This document shows, one piece after another, positions 12,634 to 21,497 of a stretch of 23,277 bases of DNA. Position numbers and translations under genes: made by a program. The stretch is taken from IMG/VR virus record IMGVR_UViG_3300027861_000201, positions 1 through 23,277 of that record. One strand, given 5' to 3'. This stretch comes from a virus. The notes beneath the pieces are model-generated. The model was given only the letters and a program-made list of their open reading frames with translations. It did no database searches and was not told the DNA's origin. Numbering within the stretch: position 1 is the first letter of the stretch; the number at the start of each line of letters is the position of its first letter.

Positions 12634-14025
12634 ATGGCAACAACAATAACACAAAAACCTAGATATTCAAATGCTGTACCTGTAGGACAAGAGATAATTT
12701 TTACAATATCAAACAATAATATAGTAGCACAATTTACTAATATTAGTTTTCAAGCTGATGTGTATATAAGTAACGGAACACCACCAACAGTAACAGGTTC
12801 ACCTTTAGCTACGTTCAAGACAAAACCAAATAATGTAGGTGTAGGTATGTTTGATTTTAGACAAGTAGTTGAAAGCTATGTGTCTTCTGATAATATTGCA
12901 GGAGAAGGAAGTTCTTATAAAACGGCAATAACAGGTAATGAAACGTCAAACCCTCTACACTTAATAGATAAGTATTCAAAAAATAGAAACGCTGTAAGGT
13001 GGCTAACTATTCAATTTAAAACTGTATATACTGACGCTAACGGTTTTGAACAAGAAGACACCCCTGTTACTTCTGTTGATTACAGATTGTTCAATGGATA
13101 TTTAAAATATGATGATGTATTAGATTTACAGAATGTAGACTTTGGTTACAATACTCAAAAATTGATACTTAGTAACGATACAAAACAATTTTTAACTAAC
13201 TCCCCTACTTCTCAATATGCAAACGTAGAAGACTATGGTACTGTAGGTTTTTTAGACCACCCTCATAACGTAGCAGCAATTCGGCTTACATATTATGATA
13301 GTTCAGGGAGTCAGATAGGAACTGAAAATATTGATAGAAACTTCATTAATGGTGCTAATTCAGCTTCTTCTAATACTACTGATGTACAGTTTCATATATT
13401 ATACTTTGGTTGTTTTCCTGCTAACCTTAGAAGTGATGGCTCTACAATGTTTGCAGGTTTAATTACAGCAGGAACTATACAGGGGGGTTATTATACGGTA
13501 GAAGCTCTAAGTAATGCGTTCGTACCTGTTTCAAAATTATACACAATAAATGTCAATTGTCCTAACTTAAAAGGATATGAGTCTATAAGGCTTTGTTGGT
13601 TAAATCAATGGGGTGCTTGGGATTACTACACATTCACTCAGAAGTCTACAAGAAGTATATCAACAAAAGGCTCTACATACGAGCAACAAACGGGAACTTG
13701 GAATGAGTCAGCTTACAGAGTTAATGGTTATAAAGGTGGTAAGAAAACTTTTAGAGTGAACGCTACTGAGAAAATCAAAATGAACACAGACTTTGTAAGT
13801 GAAAGCGAAAACGTAATGTTTGAAGAACTAACAAATAGTCCTGAAGTCTATGTCCTAGCAGTATATTCATCTGTGTATGATGTGCAAACTAATCTTAATC
13901 AATATGTAACACCTGTAAGAATAACGAGTACAAACTTTACAAAAAAGACTGTAGCTAACGACAGACTTATTCAATACACTTTTGAAGTAGAAAAGAGTAA
14001 GACACTAAGAACACAATCAATATAA
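12634..14025 (+). CDS. large beta-rich tail or baseplate protein (463 aa)
   Basis: The sequence is dominated by beta-strand patterns with Asn, Thr, Tyr and Val and has no enzyme signature. The N-terminal 100 residues (YSNAVPVGQEIIFTIS... FDFRQVVESYVSSD) look like an immunoglobulin-like or baseplate domain. The middle contains WLNQWGAWDYYTF, and the C-terminal part (MFEELTNSPEVYVLAVY... RLIQYTFEVEKSK) resembles a distal tail domain. It lies between neck-like genes and the largest tail gene and overlaps the latter by one base. A distal tail or baseplate role is inferred from position and composition. Confidence 0.55.
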   Translation: MATTITQKPRYSNAVPVGQEIIFTISNNNIVAQFTNISFQADVYISNGTPPTVTGSPLATFKTKPNNVGVGMFDFRQVVESYVSSDNIAGEGSSYKTAITGNETSNPLHLIDKYSKNRNAVRWLTIQFKTVYTDANGFEQEDTPVTSVDYRLFNGYLKYDDVLDLQNVDFGYNTQKLILSNDTKQFLTNSPTSQYANVEDYGTVGFLDHPHNVAAIRLTYYDSSGSQIGTENIDRNFINGANSASSNTTDVQFHILYFGCFPANLRSDGSTMFAGLITAGTIQGGYYTVEALSNAFVPVSKLYTINVNCPNLKGYESIRLCWLNQWGAWDYYTFTQKSTRSISTKGSTYEQQTGTWNESAYRVNGYKGGKKTFRVNATEKIKMNTDFVSESENVMFEELTNSPEVYVLAVYSSVYDVQTNLNQYVTPVRITSTNFTKKTVANDRLIQYTFEVEKSKTLRTQSI

Positions 14026-16745
14026 TGAGCGTACAACTAATAGTTTACCCGCAACATTATGACGGCTACGGTTCTGTATTTTCACAAACAGGTGAATTTT
14101 GTGTAGATGGTTCAACTTTCAACGCTTTAGCTACTTCACCATACCCGACATACACGACAGCGTCAACTTCAACTAACCCTATACTTTCAGCTTTAGGTGT
14201 AAACGCTCCAAATGTGATAAATACTTGGTTCAGCTACAGAAGTTCGTCAGCAGGAACACCAACAGAACCAACTGTAATATCAGGGGGGGTTACTTTATAT
14301 TCAGTAGCAAGTGCAACTATATCAGGAATATATCAAAGATTATCTAACTTAGTTGTTGGAACGACTTATGAAATGGTGATAGACTTATCTACTACAGGCA
14401 CAGGATTTGTTTTAACAAGTGCTTATGATAATATTACTATGATATCGCAACCTTTACACGCAGCAAATCAAAGTCAAATCACTTTTTCTTGGACTGCTGC
14501 TAGTACAGATGATACGATAGTTATAAGTTATTACAATTTTGTTGCTGACAATATAGTTATAGATAACATATCGGTTACACAACAGGGAATAACTCCTACT
14601 CAAACATATTCAGACTTACTAGATGGTCAAGTTATTTGCGACCTATATGAAAATGAAGATATCCCTTTAAGTCTAAGTATTGATGACTTTAAAAATGTAG
14701 CTGAGAAAGTACAGTCTTATTCAAAGGCTTTTAAATTACCTGCAACAAAAAGAAACAATAAAATCTTTGACCATATTTTTGAAATAACTAGAACTTATAA
14801 TGAAATTAATTTTAATCCGTATAATAAAACAAAATGCGTGTTAAAACAAGACGGCTTTTTATTATTTGAAGGCTATTTAAGAATGATAGATATTTCTGAC
14901 AAGTCAGGTGAAATAAGCTACAATGTAAATTTATATTCTGAAGTTGTTGCGTTATCTGATGTTTTAGGAGAAAGGACATTCTCAGACTTAGACTTTGCGG
15001 AATTAACACACGATTATCAAAAAGAAAATATCTACAGAAGTTGGTACGACTCAGCACCCTACGCAGGGATAACTTATACAAACCCTAACACTTCAGGTTT
15101 TAGAGACACCTATTCAACCTTAAAGTACCCTTTTATAGATTGGGCTCATCAAATAATTGAAACGCCTATTTCGCCGCCTAATGGTGCAATTTGGGGAATG
15201 CCTGAACTATTAGATTTACAGGCAGCGTTCAGACCGTGTATAAACGTAAAGTATTTAATTGACAGAATATTTCAAGACAGTCCTTATTCGTATGAAAGTG
15301 AATTTTTTGAAAGTGATTTATTCACGAAGCTTTATATGGACTTTAATTGGGGTGAAAATATATCAGGAATACCTGAAACAAGTGGTATTTACAACCCGAC
15401 TGTAGTCCAATCGGTCACTACATCATTTAACGACATTACTTTATCAAGTAACTCTTTTGACTCTCAGATGGGGTTTAATGGAACAAGTAAATTTGTTGCT
15501 TCAGTTGCTCCTCAGATATTTGAATTGTCAGCAGAATTGGCGTGGGGGCTTGGTTCAAGTGCAGGTACTAATTTTGTTGAAACTAGATGGGCTAAATATA
15601 ACAGTTCAGGTACTTTGCTAGATACTTACGACTATCACTTATCAGTGCTTACAGCAGGTTCAACTCCTACTCCTTTAAACACGTCTTCAGGTTTAATAGT
15701 ATGTGATAATGCAGGAGATTATATTCAGCTAGAATGGAAATCCAACTACGCTTATGATGTTTTTTTTAACAGCGTCTACAATTGCACTATATCAGGAACA
15801 ACAGGACTTCTTAATATGACTACGAATACTATATTACAAACTTTAAGAGGTGAGCTTAATCAATGGGAATTCTTGAAGGGTTTGATAAATATGTTTAATA
15901 TAGTGACTATGCCGCACCCTAATAATCCTGAAAAGATAATTTTTGAACCTTACTATAATATGTTTATAGATAATGACGATAGTAAAGAATTAAATTGGAC
16001 TGATAAAGTAGATGTAACAGAAATAAAACTAACTCCTTTAACTGACTTAAATAAAAAAACTAAGTTTGTCTTTGCTGAAGATGAAGATGACTACGCAGCA
16101 AGTGTTATGAAGTTTTCAACAGGTGGACATCCTTACGGCTCATTAAATCAGATTGCACCTTCAGCTCAATTTGACTTACTTACAGGTGAAAAAGAAATAT
16201 CAGCAGAACCTTTTGCTGCGTCAGTACCAAAGCCATTGACTAATATTAACGATGTTTCTGAATTGATTACTCCTGCTATTTATTCTGTATCTGATGATGG
16301 TGAGTCGCAACCTTTTGAAAACAGTCCTAGATTATTTTTCAACAATGGAATAAAAAGTGTAGGTAGTGGTTCTTATTACATTCCTGCTTGGAATAATTTT
16401 TCTGAAGCGAATTGGACTGAATTTTTACAATTTAGTCACTTGACAGATATACCTACTACAAATACAACAATAGATATAAATTACGAAACACAACAGATGA
16501 TAAGTGGGATAGCACCTACTATACCTACTGCTAATTTATATAGTTTATTTTGGCAACCGTATTACAAAGACCTTTACAATCCTGATACTAGAATTGTGAC
16601 TCTTAAAGTAAACTTAACTCCTTCAGACATCAATAGTTTTAATTTCTATGATACAGTAATGATTAAGAACAGAATTTATAGAGTAAATAAAATAGATTAC
16701 AAACCTAACGACTTAGCAAAAGTTGAATTCATACTTATACCATAA
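14025..16745 (+). CDS. baseplate hub/receptor-binding protein with N-terminal carbohydrate-binding-like domain (906 aa)
   Basis: This is the largest gene in the window. Residues about 20-185 form a jelly-roll-like unit with the look of a carbohydrate-binding module (VASATISGIYQRLSNLVVGTTYEMVIDLS, and FVADNIVIDNISV at its end). From about residue 190 a different domain begins: ICDLYENEDIPLSLSIDDFKNVAEKVQSYSKAFKLP, GFLLFEGYLRMIDI, which reads like a tail hub of flavobacterial phages. The C-terminal region (VNLTPSDINSFNFYDTVMIKNRIYRVNKIDYKPND) is a typical hub-type ending. The protein probably sits at the tail tip and binds surface sugars. Confidence 0.55.
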   Translation: MSVQLIVYPQHYDGYGSVFSQTGEFCVDGSTFNALATSPYPTYTTASTSTNPILSALGVNAPNVINTWFSYRSSSAGTPTEPTVISGGVTLYSVASATISGIYQRLSNLVVGTTYEMVIDLSTTGTGFVLTSAYDNITMISQPLHAANQSQITFSWTAASTDDTIVISYYNFVADNIVIDNISVTQQGITPTQTYSDLLDGQVICDLYENEDIPLSLSIDDFKNVAEKVQSYSKAFKLPATKRNNKIFDHIFEITRTYNEINFNPYNKTKCVLKQDGFLLFEGYLRMIDISDKSGEISYNVNLYSEVVALSDVLGERTFSDLDFAELTHDYQKENIYRSWYDSAPYAGITYTNPNTSGFRDTYSTLKYPFIDWAHQIIETPISPPNGAIWGMPELLDLQAAFRPCINVKYLIDRIFQDSPYSYESEFFESDLFTKLYMDFNWGENISGIPETSGIYNPTVVQSVTTSFNDITLSSNSFDSQMGFNGTSKFVASVAPQIFELSAELAWGLGSSAGTNFVETRWAKYNSSGTLLDTYDYHLSVLTAGSTPTPLNTSSGLIVCDNAGDYIQLEWKSNYAYDVFFNSVYNCTISGTTGLLNMTTNTILQTLRGELNQWEFLKGLINMFNIVTMPHPNNPEKIIFEPYYNMFIDNDDSKELNWTDKVDVTEIKLTPLTDLNKKTKFVFAEDEDDYAASVMKFSTGGHPYGSLNQIAPSAQFDLLTGEKEISAEPFAASVPKPLTNINDVSELITPAIYSVSDDGESQPFENSPRLFFNNGIKSVGSGSYYIPAWNNFSEANWTEFLQFSHLTDIPTTNTTIDINYETQQMISGIAPTIPTANLYSLFWQPYYKDLYNPDTRIVTLKVNLTPSDINSFNFYDTVMIKNRIYRVNKIDYKPNDLAKVEFILIP

Positions 16746-17602
16746 TGAGCAAAGTACCTACAACACCATATTTAACAGGGTTTGATGTAAAACCTGCAAG
16801 AATAAATTCAATAGGAACAGTTACCTTTACAGACGGCACGAGTGAGATAACTCCCAATCAATTACAATGTGAAGCTTACGGGTACAAATATAATAAAGTA
16901 ACAAGGACTTGTTCGGCTTTTAAATACAGCAGTAATTTAGACAGAAATATAAGTAATATAAATAACAAGATAAACGGAGCAGGGAACACTACTTTTCCTA
17001 ATACTGACAACACTTACATAATAGGACAAAAGAATACAGTAAGAGGTGACTCAATAAATAATATTGTAGTAGGTAACTATAATGAAATAGCAAATGGTGT
17101 AAGTAATACTACTGTCTATGGAACTTTAGGAGAAGCAACTGCTGACAACTCAATTGTCTTAGGGGGTAACGTAGCCGCTGACTTATTAGGTGAAAGGCAA
17201 AGCATACAAGTAATATACGGAACACAAACTACTAACGGAACAAATACTATTAGTTACTTAAACAACACAACAGATAAACTCTTAGCAGTACCTGAGAACG
17301 CTGTAATGTATTTTCACGCAGACATAATAGCAGTAAGAGTAGGTGGAACACACGCAACAGGAAATTTAGGCGACTATGCAAGTTGGGTAGAAAGGGGGGT
17401 AATAATAAACGAAAGCGGAACACTTAGTATTAAAAGAGAACGTGACTCAATTAAAAGCAACGGAACTGTTACCAATTGGCAACCAACAGCAATAGTTTCA
17501 GGAACAGATTTTGCTATGAGAGTAAGAGGGCATACAGATATGACAGTAGAATGGTGTAGTAACATAACATTCACACAAATTAAAACAGGAGTAGCACTTT
17601 AA
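16745..17602 (+). CDS. tail fibre with YadA-head-like repeats (285 aa)
   Basis: Residues about 80-150 contain a short-repeat block (NTYIIGQKNTVRGD, NNIVVGNYNEIANGV, NTTVYGTLGEATAD, NSIVLGGN), each repeat with a beta strand and a Gly-Asn turn. This is the pattern of left-handed beta-roll heads in trimeric adhesins and many phage fibres. The C-terminal 120 residues resemble a fibre tip (DYASWVERGVIINESGTLSIKRERD... GTDFAMRVRGHTDMTVEW). It overlaps the hub gene by one base. A receptor-binding fibre assembled as a trimer is the likely role. Confidence 0.6.
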   Translation: MSKVPTTPYLTGFDVKPARINSIGTVTFTDGTSEITPNQLQCEAYGYKYNKVTRTCSAFKYSSNLDRNISNINNKINGAGNTTFPNTDNTYIIGQKNTVRGDSINNIVVGNYNEIANGVSNTTVYGTLGEATADNSIVLGGNVAADLLGERQSIQVIYGTQTTNGTNTISYLNNTTDKLLAVPENAVMYFHADIIAVRVGGTHATGNLGDYASWVERGVIINESGTLSIKRERDSIKSNGTVTNWQPTAIVSGTDFAMRVRGHTDMTVEWCSNITFTQIKTGVAL

Positions 17603-17613
17603 AAAATAAAGAT

Positions 17614-19167
17614 ATGGCACAAGGAGAAGAAATTGTATTAAATGTAAAATCAGACATAGGTAAGGTTGTAAAGGAAACTGAAAAGCTTGAAGGAGCTACT
17701 AAAAAAGGTAAGAAAGGTTTTAAAGGTCTTGGTGTTGCTATTAAAGGTGTTGGTACAGCGTTGAAAGCAGCAGGAATAGGAATTATTGTTGCCTTACTTG
17801 CAAAACTAATGGAAGTGTTTAGTAGTAATCAAAAAGTGTTAGACGCTTTTGACACAGCGATGACAGCTTTAAATATTGCCTTTAATGACTTGTTTGACTT
17901 TCTAAATAATAATATAGGAGCGTTTACAGGTTTCTTTAAAGATATATTTGAAAATCCACAACAAGCTTTAAAGGATTTTGGAGATATGATACAGAACAAT
18001 ATCATAGAAAGGTTTAATAGTCTTTTAGATACTTTCGGATATGTAGGGAGTGCTTTAGGAGCTTTATTTAAAGGAAAGTTCAAAGAAGCAGGAAAATTTG
18101 CAAAAATGGCGGGTAAGGAAATGGTAGATGTAGCAACAGGCATAGACAATTCTTATGACAAAACAGTTGAAACAGTTACTAAAGCAACAGACGCAATTGT
18201 AAAATATACTAAAAAAGTCATAAACAACGCAGCAGCAATAACAGAAACAAAGAAAGCAGCAAACAGAGCAGCAGTAGAGTTTGCTAAGTTAAATGCTCAG
18301 TACTTAAAAGACGCTGAGATACAAAGACAAATAAGAGATGATGAAACTAAAACTTTTGCGGAAAGAATTGAAGCCAACAATAAGTTAAATGATATACTAG
18401 GAGAACAACAAAAACTTCAAAGAGAACAAATACAAGCAGGAATAGACGCAGCACAAGCTCAATATAATATAAATGCAAATGAAGAAAACTACATAGCATT
18501 ACAAGGTGAAAAAGTAAGAATGCTTGAACTTGAAGAAACTATTACAGGTCAGTTGTCAGAGCAAAAGACTAATGCAGTAGCTTTAGAAAAAGAATTACAA
18601 GAAGCTCAAAAGGAAATAAGAGCTGAAGGGATGTCAGGAATGGAAAGGGAATTGCAAGAACTTAAAGACGCTTACAAGTTAAAGGAAAAGATGGCTAAGA
18701 AGTCAGGAATGAAAACTACAGCTATTACTAAGCAATATGAGAAAGCAAAGTCAAAAATTGTTCAAGAAAATGTCAATGCTCAATTAGAAGCGTTTTCAGG
18801 TCTTGCGGCAGGGTTAAGTGCTTTAGCAGGTGATAACAAAGCGTTAGCTGTAGCAAGTGCAGTAATAGACACGTATGTAGGTGCAAATAAAGCCTTTGCT
18901 CAGGGTGGTGTTGTAGGGTATGTAACAGCAGCAGGAGTAATTGCGGCAGGGTTAGCTAATGTAAGAACTATTATGGCAACAGAAGTTCCCGGACCTGACT
19001 CTACTCCACCACCCGCTACAACACCACCTGCGCCACAAATGATGTCAGGAGCTTTTGAATTATCAGGGGGGGTGGAAAACGAACCGACTAAAGCTTATGT
19101 AGTTACAGACGAAATGACAAGCAGTCAAAACCAATTAGCAAACATAAGACGTAGAGCTACAATTTAA
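17614..19167 (+). CDS. tail tape measure protein (517 aa)
   Basis: A basic, Gly-rich N-terminus (EGATKKGKKGFKGLGVAIKGVG) is followed by a hydrophobic helix GTALKAAGIGIIVALLAKLM, a long coiled-coil region rich in Ala, Glu, Lys and Gln (about residues 200-390), and a second hydrophobic Ala/Gly stretch (ASAVIDTYVGANKAFAQGGV... AAGVIAAGLANVRTIMA). A proline-rich segment (PGPDSTPPPATTPPAP) precedes the C-terminus. This is the layout of tape measure proteins, which set tail length. By the usual rule of about 0.15 nm per residue it implies a tail of roughly 80 nm, so a siphovirus with a short tail. It lies 6.6 kb after its chaperone, farther than usual. Confidence 0.75.
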   Translation: MAQGEEIVLNVKSDIGKVVKETEKLEGATKKGKKGFKGLGVAIKGVGTALKAAGIGIIVALLAKLMEVFSSNQKVLDAFDTAMTALNIAFNDLFDFLNNNIGAFTGFFKDIFENPQQALKDFGDMIQNNIIERFNSLLDTFGYVGSALGALFKGKFKEAGKFAKMAGKEMVDVATGIDNSYDKTVETVTKATDAIVKYTKKVINNAAAITETKKAANRAAVEFAKLNAQYLKDAEIQRQIRDDETKTFAERIEANNKLNDILGEQQKLQREQIQAGIDAAQAQYNINANEENYIALQGEKVRMLELEETITGQLSEQKTNAVALEKELQEAQKEIRAEGMSGMERELQELKDAYKLKEKMAKKSGMKTTAITKQYEKAKSKIVQENVNAQLEAFSGLAAGLSALAGDNKALAVASAVIDTYVGANKAFAQGGVVGYVTAAGVIAAGLANVRTIMATEVPGPDSTPPPATTPPAPQMMSGAFELSGGVENEPTKAYVVTDEMTSSQNQLANIRRRATI

Positions 19168-19170
19168 AAT

Positions 19171-19205
19171 CAAATATATTAACTATATATCTATTATATA
19201 ACAGA
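19171..19205 (+). promoter_or_regulatory. late-promoter motif, copy 3
   Basis: TCTATTATATAACAGA at 19190-19205 lies in the gap between the tape measure gene and the gene at 19235. CAAATA begins 19 bases upstream of the TCT, at the same distance as in copies 4 and 5. With TATTAT as the -10 element the leader would be about 30 bases, A/T-rich and without structure. Confidence 0.65.
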
Positions 19206-19234
19206 ACCTTAATTTACAATCTTAAATAAATACT

Positions 19235-19774
19235 ATGAACAAGCCAACACCATTCGGAAAGAAAACATTTGCAGAATACGAAAAAGAAGTAAAAGAATAT
19301 AACTTGAGTAAAGTTGAAAGAGTTGAGTTATCTATTGTAGGCGATTTAAAAGCAGCCACAAATACTGTAGCTAAGTTAATTGACAACTACGAAAAGAGTT
19401 GGAAAAGTTTATCGGCAGCAAGTGCATCAACATATATGAAAGTTCAAGATTTGTGGGATGATTGGAACGGTATTTCTAAAAAAGCTGAGTCATTCAAAAA
19501 AGTTAATAATGACTATAATAAAGATTTCGCAGAAGTAGCTTCATTGGACTCTAAATTAGAAAATGCTAATAAAGACTTAATCAAAGTTATCCAAGAAGCA
19601 AAAGAAGCTGCTAAAGAATTAGGGGTTGATGTAAAAGACATTGGTGGTTATGGTGTAGCAGTACAGGAAGCTGATATGTCAATAGATATTAGCACTAAAA
19701 TTCAGAAGGATATGAAAATGATATCTAAAACTATTGGTACTACATCTGACGCCATTTTAGACATAACAAGGTAA
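19235..19774 (+). CDS. coiled-coil protein of the head module (179 aa)
   Basis: The protein is almost entirely helical. Residues about 15-95 are charged helices with Trp (YEKSWKSLSAASASTYMKVQDLWDDWNGIS). The C-terminal part contains EAKEAAKELGVDVKDIGGYG, which resembles KGAKELGVNPNDIPSYSD near the end of the next gene's product. The gene follows late-promoter copy 3 and lies one base before the protease gene. A head-assembly or scaffold-like role is likely from position. I know of similar uncharacterised proteins at this place in flavobacterial phages but no function. Confidence 0.55.
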   Translation: MNKPTPFGKKTFAEYEKEVKEYNLSKVERVELSIVGDLKAATNTVAKLIDNYEKSWKSLSAASASTYMKVQDLWDDWNGISKKAESFKKVNNDYNKDFAEVASLDSKLENANKDLIKVIQEAKEAAKELGVDVKDIGGYGVAVQEADMSIDISTKIQKDMKMISKTIGTTSDAILDITR

Positions 19775-19775
19775 T

Positions 19776-20744
19776 ATGACAGAAACTAAAATAGTAGAAT
19801 TAGTAATTGCAGATGATAGTCAAGAACTAGCTATTGACGCAATCAGTTTAGTAACTTCACCTGCAATAGAACAAGACTTTGTATTTTTCGGAAAAGAAAA
19901 GAACAACTTGACATTTGCTAAGGTAGATGAGGAGAAAAGAATGTTAATCAGTCCTGCACTTATTCCTAATAAAAATATTTTCAGACACGACCCAAATACA
20001 GACAGCGACTATTATGTTTACTTTTCAAAAGAAACAGTACGTAAGGCTTCTGAATTATATTTAAAACATAATAATCACCATAAAGCTACATACCAACACC
20101 AAGATAGAGTTTCAGGTGTTTTAACAGTTGAAAGTTGGATTAAGGAAGGAGACCAAGATAAGTCTAAGTTATACGGCTACGACTTACCTAACGGCACGTG
20201 GTTTGTAAAAATGAAGATAGAGAATGATGAGCTTTGGAATAAAATCAAAGAAGGAGAATTAAAAGGTCTTTCAATTGAAGGCTACTTTACTAATAAATTT
20301 GAACAAATGCAAAAGAAAGAACCAACTACAGAACAAATACTAAGTGCTTTAAATGAGCTAATAAGAGAAAACAAAACTGAACTTAAGGCTGAGAAAATAT
20401 CTTTGAATGACGCTAAAAAATTAGCTGCACTTGGTAACTCAGCAGATGATTTTAGAACTTATATTTTAGGAAATATAAAATCCCTACAAACATTGTCAAA
20501 AGCAGTAAACGAAGCAAAAAAAGAAGCGAAAGACTTAGAAAGCAACATAAAATCAGCTAAACAGTTGGATAAGGATATACAAAAAATAAAACAAATTTTG
20601 CAAAAAGGTGCAAAAGAATTAGGAGTAAACCCAAATGACATACCTAGTTATAGTGACGCTGATGAAAAACAAGCAAGGTTAAGAGGTGAATTAGACCAAG
20701 CAGAACGAACACTAGCGGGAGTTAATAGTGTTATTAAAATATAA
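19776..20744 (+). CDS. XkdF-like prohead protease with C-terminal coiled coil (322 aa)
   Basis: Residues about 1-180 follow the XkdF-type phage serine protease pattern: IVELVIADDSQELAIDAISLVTSPAIEQDF, KRMLISPALIPNKNIFRHD, YVYFSKETVRKASELYL, ATYQHQDRVSG with possible catalytic His108, VESWIKEG, and WNKIKEGELKGLSIEGYF with possible catalytic Ser166. Such enzymes process capsid and scaffold in the prohead. After residue 185 a separate helical extension of about 135 residues follows, ending with the GAKELGVNPNDIPSY motif shared with the upstream gene. Position directly before scaffold and capsid genes agrees with this role. Confidence 0.7.
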   Translation: MTETKIVELVIADDSQELAIDAISLVTSPAIEQDFVFFGKEKNNLTFAKVDEEKRMLISPALIPNKNIFRHDPNTDSDYYVYFSKETVRKASELYLKHNNHHKATYQHQDRVSGVLTVESWIKEGDQDKSKLYGYDLPNGTWFVKMKIENDELWNKIKEGELKGLSIEGYFTNKFEQMQKKEPTTEQILSALNELIRENKTELKAEKISLNDAKKLAALGNSADDFRTYILGNIKSLQTLSKAVNEAKKEAKDLESNIKSAKQLDKDIQKIKQILQKGAKELGVNPNDIPSYSDADEKQARLRGELDQAERTLAGVNSVIKI

Positions 20745-20748
20745 AAAT

Positions 20749-20783
20749 CAAACAAATAAATAACTATTCTATTATATAACAGA
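20749..20783 (+). promoter_or_regulatory. late-promoter motif, copy 4
   Basis: TTCTATTATATAACAGA at 20767-20783 lies in the 55-base gap before the scaffold gene (ATG 20800). CAAACAAATAAATA begins 19 bases upstream of its TCT at 20749. Downstream sequence ACTTAA partly matches copy 3 (ACCTTAA). The implied leader is about 18 bases. Confidence 0.65.
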
Positions 20784-20799
20784 ACTTAAAAATTAAACT

Positions 20800-21471
20800 A
20801 TGGATTTAAAGAAGCAAATTTTAGTAGCACTTGGGCTTGACAAAGAAGAAACAATTTCTTTAGAGTGGCAATCAAAATCAGAGGACGGAACTATTTTTGT
20901 TTCAACTGCTGATGAATTAGAAGCAGGAGTAGATATTTCAGTATTAACTGAAGATGGAACTACAATTTTATTACCTGTTGGAACTTACAAAACTGAAGAC
21001 GGAGTATCTTTCAGAGTAGAAGAAGAAGGTATTGTTGCTGAAGTAATTGAGTCTGAAACTGAAGAAGTAGTTGAAGAAGAAGAAGTTGAAGCTTCAGAAG
21101 AATTAGCTGAAGATGATGGAGAAGAAGCAGATGTTGCTGATTGGGAAGGTATGGAGAAAAGAATTCAAAACCTAGAAGACGCAGTAGCTTCATTAAAAGG
21201 AGAAGAAAAAGATACTGAAGAAGAAGTTGAGGAATTAGAAGTTGAAGAAAGAGGAACTACTCCTAAGTCTATTAAAACTACAGAAGTAGTTGAATTCTCA
21301 ATAGAAGAATTAAAAGCTGAAAATGAAAGATTAAAGACTGAGTTAGCAGCACAACCTGCTTCAGCACCTTTAGATACAAATAAATTCAGTTCAGATAGTA
21401 AACCAATGTCTAGAAAAGATTACGCTAAGTTATCTAAAAGAGAAAAATTCTTAAACGATTTAAATAAATAA
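20800..21471 (+). CDS. acidic capsid scaffolding protein (223 aa)
   Basis: The N-terminal 75 residues include a small beta domain (DGTIFVSTADELEAGVDISV, LLPVGTYKTEDGVSFRVEEEG). A long extremely Glu-rich stretch follows (residues about 85-155), then a coiled coil (FSIEELKAENERLKTELAAQ) and a basic C-terminus (PMSRKDYAKLSKREKFLNDLNK). Acidic coiled-coil protein with a basic capsid-binding tail immediately before the major capsid gene is the standard picture of a scaffold. It begins the head unit after promoter copy 4 and is probably cleaved by the upstream protease. Confidence 0.7.
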   Translation: MDLKKQILVALGLDKEETISLEWQSKSEDGTIFVSTADELEAGVDISVLTEDGTTILLPVGTYKTEDGVSFRVEEEGIVAEVIESETEEVVEEEEVEASEELAEDDGEEADVADWEGMEKRIQNLEDAVASLKGEEKDTEEEVEELEVEERGTTPKSIKTTEVVEFSIEELKAENERLKTELAAQPASAPLDTNKFSSDSKPMSRKDYAKLSKREKFLNDLNK

Positions 21472-21497
21472 AAATTAATAAATAAAAAACAAAAATT

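Noticed and set aside
9676-19073. G6-G7 runs (for example near 9682, 13484, 14284, 17395, 19066) as possible phase-variation or frameshift sites
   Set aside because: Each encodes in-frame glycines inside a continuous gene, and no meaningful alternative frame continues from any of them.
21060-21250. GAAGAAGAA-rich tract as a simple-sequence repeat of regulatory interest
   Set aside because: It is explained by the Glu-rich part of the scaffold protein, and codons alternate with GTT and ACT without a regular unit.
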